Below, in pieces: positions 31,783 through 34,104 of a DNA stretch of 34,104 nucleotides (positions are counted from its first letter, which is position 1; every line of letters begins with the position of its first letter). The notes under the pieces were generated by a model that saw only the letters and a program-made list of their open reading frames with translations, made no database searches and was not told the origin of the DNA. The stretch covers positions 1 to 34,104 of the forward strand of contig NZ_MUNZ01000140.1 of assembly GCF_002001205.1 (NCBI RefSeq). Reading direction: 5' to 3'. The translations under genes were made by a program, and so were the position numbers. This stretch comes from Hydrogenophaga sp. A37. GTDB lineage: Bacteria; Pseudomonadota; Gammaproteobacteria; Burkholderiales; Burkholderiaceae_C.

Positions 31783-31980
31783 ATCAAGATCGTGCCTGTG
31801 GAGCTGGTGCCCTTGTCATCGTCGGGCGCCTGGTGCTCAACCGCAACCCGACGGCTTCTTTGCCGAGACCTCGTGCCCGGCATCGACTTCAGCAACGACC
31901 CGCTGCTGCACGGCAGCATCCACAGCTATCTCGACACCCAGATCAGCCGCCTGGGTGGTCGCTGCCCGTCGATTCCTGCA
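31783..31980 (+). pseudogene. Decayed catalase fragment
   Basis: Three reading frames together spell a stretch of a monofunctional (KatE-type) catalase. GRLVLNRNP (31824-31850) is in one frame, DGFFAET (31850-31870) in the next, and LVPGIDFSNDPLLHG plus SYLDTQISRLGG (31870-31959) in the third. Intact catalases read roughly GRLVLNRNPDNFFAE, then about ten residues, then LVPGIDFSNDPLLQGR. So there is at least one single-base shift after NP and a small deletion after FFAET. The N-terminal catalytic region with the active-site His is not recognisable upstream. This is a relic, not a functional gene. Confidence 0.75.
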
Positions 31981-32128
31981 ATATTTACGGCAACAGCTGG
32001 CCCCAGATGTTGGGAAGTGCGTGTTTTGCATCTTCATGCAAACGCGATGGCGCAGTGGGCTCACGGATTGGCGAACCTGCACCCCGAGATTCATCAAATT
32101 GTTTGAAGTTGTGTCGCGGCGAGCAATG

Positions 32129-32144
32129 AGGCACGGGGGTTGCG
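32129..32144 (+). promoter_or_regulatory. Sigma-54 promoter upstream of rpoN itself
   Basis: AGGCACGGGGGTTGCG has a perfect GGCACG-N4-TTGC core with GG at 32130-32131 and GC at 32142-32143. The predicted start is near 32155, about 50 bases before the rpoN start, implying that this sigma factor drives its own gene. Confidence 0.78.
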
Positions 32145-32204
32145 TGGTCCAAGCTTGCGCCCACCCAGGGACCCGTCACAGCAGCTCACAAGGAGGAGGT
32201 ATCC

Positions 32205-33656
32205 GTGATTCAGATGGACGTCCGCGCCGATCAGCGCCAAAGCCAGACCCTGTCACCCCGGCTGCAGCAAGCCGTGCGCCTGTTGCAGATGTCGTCGCTC
32301 GATTTCGGGCTGATGGTGCGAGACACGTTGGGGAAAAATCCCTTCCTCGAACCCGATGACGGCGCTGACGATGCCGACGCGCCAGAGGCCATCGAGGTGT
32401 CGGACGGCGCGATGGACGGCGCCAGTTTCAACGACGAACCGGAGCGGGTTCCGGTGGAAGTGGGAGACGGGGGGCTGGAGTCTGATCGGGACCTCTGGCA
32501 TGCGGATGCCGCCGCGGGCAACCGCCAGGCGTCGGACGGTGACACGTCGGCGCTGGACCTGATGAAGGCCGAGGACTCGCTCACCATGCACCTGCACGCC
32601 CAGCTCAACACCATGCCGCTGGGTGAGCGTGACCTCACCCTGGCGCATGTGGTCGTGGAGTCGCTGGACGACGATGGCTACCTGAGAACGCCGTTGAACG
32701 AGCTGCTCGACTGTGTGGCGCTGGACCCTCCGGCCACCCTGGCCGACATGCAGATCGCCTTGAAGCTGGTGCAGTCGCTGGAGCCCGCCGGCGTGGGCGC
32801 ACGCAGTGTCGGGGAATGCCTGGAACTGCAGCTGCATCAGATCGAATGCGAGGAACAACGCGCTATCGCCCGCACCATCGTGGGCGAACACCTGAACGCG
32901 CTGGCCACCCGCGACACGGCCGGCCTGGCGCGACAGCTCGGGCAAGCGCCGGCCTGCATCGAGCGGGTGTGCGACCGCATCCGTCGCCTCGACCCCCGCC
33001 CGGGCTGGCGCTGGGGTTCCTCGCACATTCCCTATGTGGTGCCCGACGTGATCGTGAAGAAAATCCGTGGCGACTGGAGCGTGCAGCTCAATCCGGCCGT
33101 CGTGCCACGCGTGAAGTTGAACCAGGTCTATGTGGATCTGTTCCAGCGCCATCGCACGTCGGACGACTCGGAGATGGGCGCCCACCTTCAGGAGGCTCGC
33201 TGGACCGTTCGCAATGTCGAACAGCGTTTCTCGACCATCCTCGACGTGGCCCAGGCGATCATGAAGCGGCAGCGCCACTTCCTGGAGTACGGCCCCATGG
33301 CCATGAAACCACTCGGCTTGCGGGAAATCGCCGACGAAGTCGGGGTTCACGAATCCACCGTCTCGCGCGTGACCAACAACAAATACATGGCCACGCCACG
33401 CGGGGTGTTTGAGCTCAAGCACTTTTTTTCGCGCGCCATGGTGAGCCCCAACGGGCTGGCCTGTTCCGGTACCGCGATCAGGGGGCTGATTCAAGACCTG
33501 ATCCTGGCGGAGTCCACCGGCGAGCCTTTGTCCGACGCTGAAATCACCCGCCAGCTCGCGCAGCAAGGCCTGAGTGTCTCCAGGCGCACGGTCACCAAAT
33601 ACCGTCAGATGCTGCACATCGAGGCGGTGGGTCGTCGGCGCCGCCTCAACGCCTGA
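32205..33656 (+). CDS. rpoN: RNA polymerase sigma-54 factor
   Basis: Sigma-54 of 483 residues, full length for the family. Region I (about 9-50) is Gln/Leu-rich: RQSQTLSPRLQQAVRLLQMS. Region II (about 50-115) is acidic. The core-binding domain follows (about 125-300). The helix-turn-helix is at about 372-400 (LREIADEVGVHESTVSRVTN), and the RpoN box is SRRTVTKYR at 459-467, against the usual ARRTVAKYR. A GTG start at 32205 is chosen because GGAGGAGGT lies six bases upstream; an in-frame ATG follows at 32214. The gene lacks the lptB and hpf/ptsN neighbours of the housekeeping rpoN, so I infer a second copy dedicated to this locus. Its own promoter is of the sigma-54 type. Confidence 0.93.
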   Translation: MIQMDVRADQRQSQTLSPRLQQAVRLLQMSSLDFGLMVRDTLGKNPFLEPDDGADDADAPEAIEVSDGAMDGASFNDEPERVPVEVGDGGLESDRDLWHADAAAGNRQASDGDTSALDLMKAEDSLTMHLHAQLNTMPLGERDLTLAHVVVESLDDDGYLRTPLNELLDCVALDPPATLADMQIALKLVQSLEPAGVGARSVGECLELQLHQIECEEQRAIARTIVGEHLNALATRDTAGLARQLGQAPACIERVCDRIRRLDPRPGWRWGSSHIPYVVPDVIVKKIRGDWSVQLNPAVVPRVKLNQVYVDLFQRHRTSDDSEMGAHLQEARWTVRNVEQRFSTILDVAQAIMKRQRHFLEYGPMAMKPLGLREIADEVGVHESTVSRVTNNKYMATPRGVFELKHFFSRAMVSPNGLACSGTAIRGLIQDLILAESTGEPLSDAEITRQLAQQGLSVSRRTVTKYRQMLHIEAVGRRRRLNA

Positions 33657-33714
33657 AGAAGAGCCGGCGCCCACGCGGCACCGGCCATCCCATGCCCTGT
33701 TGACGCCGCCAGCC

Positions 33715-33730
33715 GGGCGCGGCGATTGCC
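33715..33730 (+). promoter_or_regulatory. Sigma-54 promoter of the YflT-like gene
   Basis: GGGCGCGGCGATTGCC has TTGC and correct GG-N10-GC spacing with one core mismatch (GGCG for GGCA). The predicted start is near 33741, about 54 bases before the ATG at 33795. Confidence 0.55.
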
Positions 33731-33741
33731 TTGCCATGCAC

Positions 33742-33758
33742 GACCTCCGTCGGAGGTC
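33742..33758. promoter_or_regulatory. Perfect 17-base palindrome in the 5' leader
   Basis: GACCTCCG-T-CGGAGGTC forms an 8-bp inverted repeat around one base. By the promoter prediction it would begin at the second transcribed base, so it could be a 5' stem-loop that protects the message, or an operator at the transcription start. Confidence 0.5.
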
Positions 33759-33794
33759 TGAACAGCATCTTTCACCTACTCAACAGGAGCAATC

Positions 33795-34104
33795 ATGGCC
33801 ACCAACAAACGGTATCTGACGGGCATTTTTCCAGACCGCGACAGCGCAGAGACAGCGTACCAAGGTGTCTTGGACCGCGGCTACGACAAAGACGATGTGA
33901 ATCTCGTGATGTCAGATGAAACACGCGAGCGCCATTTCGGCCGCGAGGACGGTCGCCCCACCGAGCTCGGCAACAAGGCTTCGGAAGGGGCGGGTATCGG
34001 TGCGGGCATCGGTGGGGTGCTCGGTGCCGCGGGTGCTGCCCTGGCGGCGGTGGGATCGAGCATCGCTGTTCCCGGCCTCGGGCTGGTGATTGCCGGCCCG
34101 ATAG
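33795..34104 (+). CDS. YflT-like general stress protein, cut by window end
   Basis: Only the first 103 residues are present; the frame is still open at the window end. The opening YLTGIFPDRDSAETAYQGVLDRGYDKDDVNLVMSD, given here in part as the FPDRDSAETAYQ helix and the RGYDKDDVNLVMSD strand, is typical of the general stress protein 17M/YflT-like domain. A Gly/Ala-rich hydrophobic stretch follows (GAGIGAGIGGVLGAAGAALA), as in the membrane-associating hinge of this family. AGGAG lies seven bases before the ATG. It is probably under sigma-54 control from the motif at 33715. The function is unknown; the family is induced by heat, salt and ethanol in Bacillus. Confidence 0.82.
   Translation, partial: MATNKRYLTGIFPDRDSAETAYQGVLDRGYDKDDVNLVMSDETRERHFGREDGRPTELGNKASEGAGIGAGIGGVLGAAGAALAAVGSSIAVPGLGLVIAGPI

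Larger units (their letters stand above)
31515..32204. other. Gene-poor region holding a catalase remnant and the rpoN promoter
   Basis: No intact gene is supported. A possible short frame from GTG 31532 to 31762 encodes 76 residues (APQDDDVIQTATVLPSFG at its start) with no ribosome site and no recognised family. The middle holds the decayed catalase segment (31783-31980), and the right end the sigma-54 promoter and ribosome site of rpoN. Confidence 0.5.

Noticed and set aside
32041..32204. Further catalase sequence downstream of SRLGG
   Set aside because: After about 31980 no frame continues recognisably as catalase, so the relic is not extended.

Overview
The window is a GC-rich stretch from a Gram-negative proteobacterium. 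Gene content (LPS-core heptose enzymes, OmpW/OmpA-like porin, lipoprotein signal, sigma-54 machinery) and the general look of the proteins suggest Burkholderiales, probably Comamonadaceae-like. That assignment is my recognition and was not tested by a search. No rRNA, tRNA or CRISPR array was seen.

Layout. (1) 367-2210: a sigma-54 enhancer-binding response regulator followed by a DUF883/YqjD-like membrane-anchored protein. (2) 2542-7391, minus strand: an operon joined by ATGA overlaps, reading SDR dehydrogenase > GT9 glycosyltransferase > NodU-type carbamoyltransferase (carrying a frameshift) > hldC > gmhA. (3) 7453-11065, plus: MscS-type channel overlapping a 933-residue Atm1-like ABC exporter whose C-terminus carries a degenerate histidine-kinase ATPase domain and a receiver domain. 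(4) 11065-11402: two palindromic repeat elements, one MITE-like with TA at both ends. (5) 11483-12839: a Gly/Gln/Tyr-rich low-complexity protein and a small unknown protein. (6) 12917-17893, plus: glycan operon GT4 > gmhB > GT2 > GT9 > GT4-like, meeting hldA (17880-18878, minus) tail to tail. (7) 19037-25236: a DUF2383 protein, a hybrid histidine kinase, an OmpW/OmpA-like porin, a BON lipoprotein, a lone receiver protein and an RsbRD-type histidine kinase. (8) 25358-31514: a secreted Thr-rich protein; the minus operon YihY/BrkB > VOC > zinc metallopeptidase > L,D-transpeptidase; and the plus operon SDR > DUF421 > isochorismatase-like > GlsB/YeaQ. (9) 31783-34104: a decayed catalase fragment, an rpoN gene, and the start of a YflT-like general stress protein.

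What ties the window together is a set of sigma-54 (-24/-12) promoter motifs. Eight exact GGCA-N6-TTGC matches with correct GG-N10-GC spacing lie directly upstream of genes or operons: 1835, 7403 (minus), 11405, 12868, 21930 (minus), 22007, 25260 and 32129. Several one-mismatch versions precede other genes: 7427, 23255 (minus), 29012 (minus), 29092 and 33715. The block is bracketed by an NtrC-family activator at one end and an RpoN gene at the other, and the RpoN gene has its own such promoter. The RpoN gene is not in the usual lptB-rpoN-hpf setting. I infer a self-contained sigma-54 regulon. Its cargo is envelope glycan (heptose) synthesis plus proteins of the kind usually found in RpoS-type general-stress regulons (YqjD-, OsmY-, YeaQ-, YghA- and YflT-like).

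The heptose genes gmhA, hldA, gmhB and hldC form a complete ADP-D-glycero-D-manno-heptose route without the HldD epimerase. Together with two heptosyltransferase-like GT9 proteins and a carbamoyltransferase, they point to a (possibly carbamoylated) heptose-containing LPS core or surface glycan.
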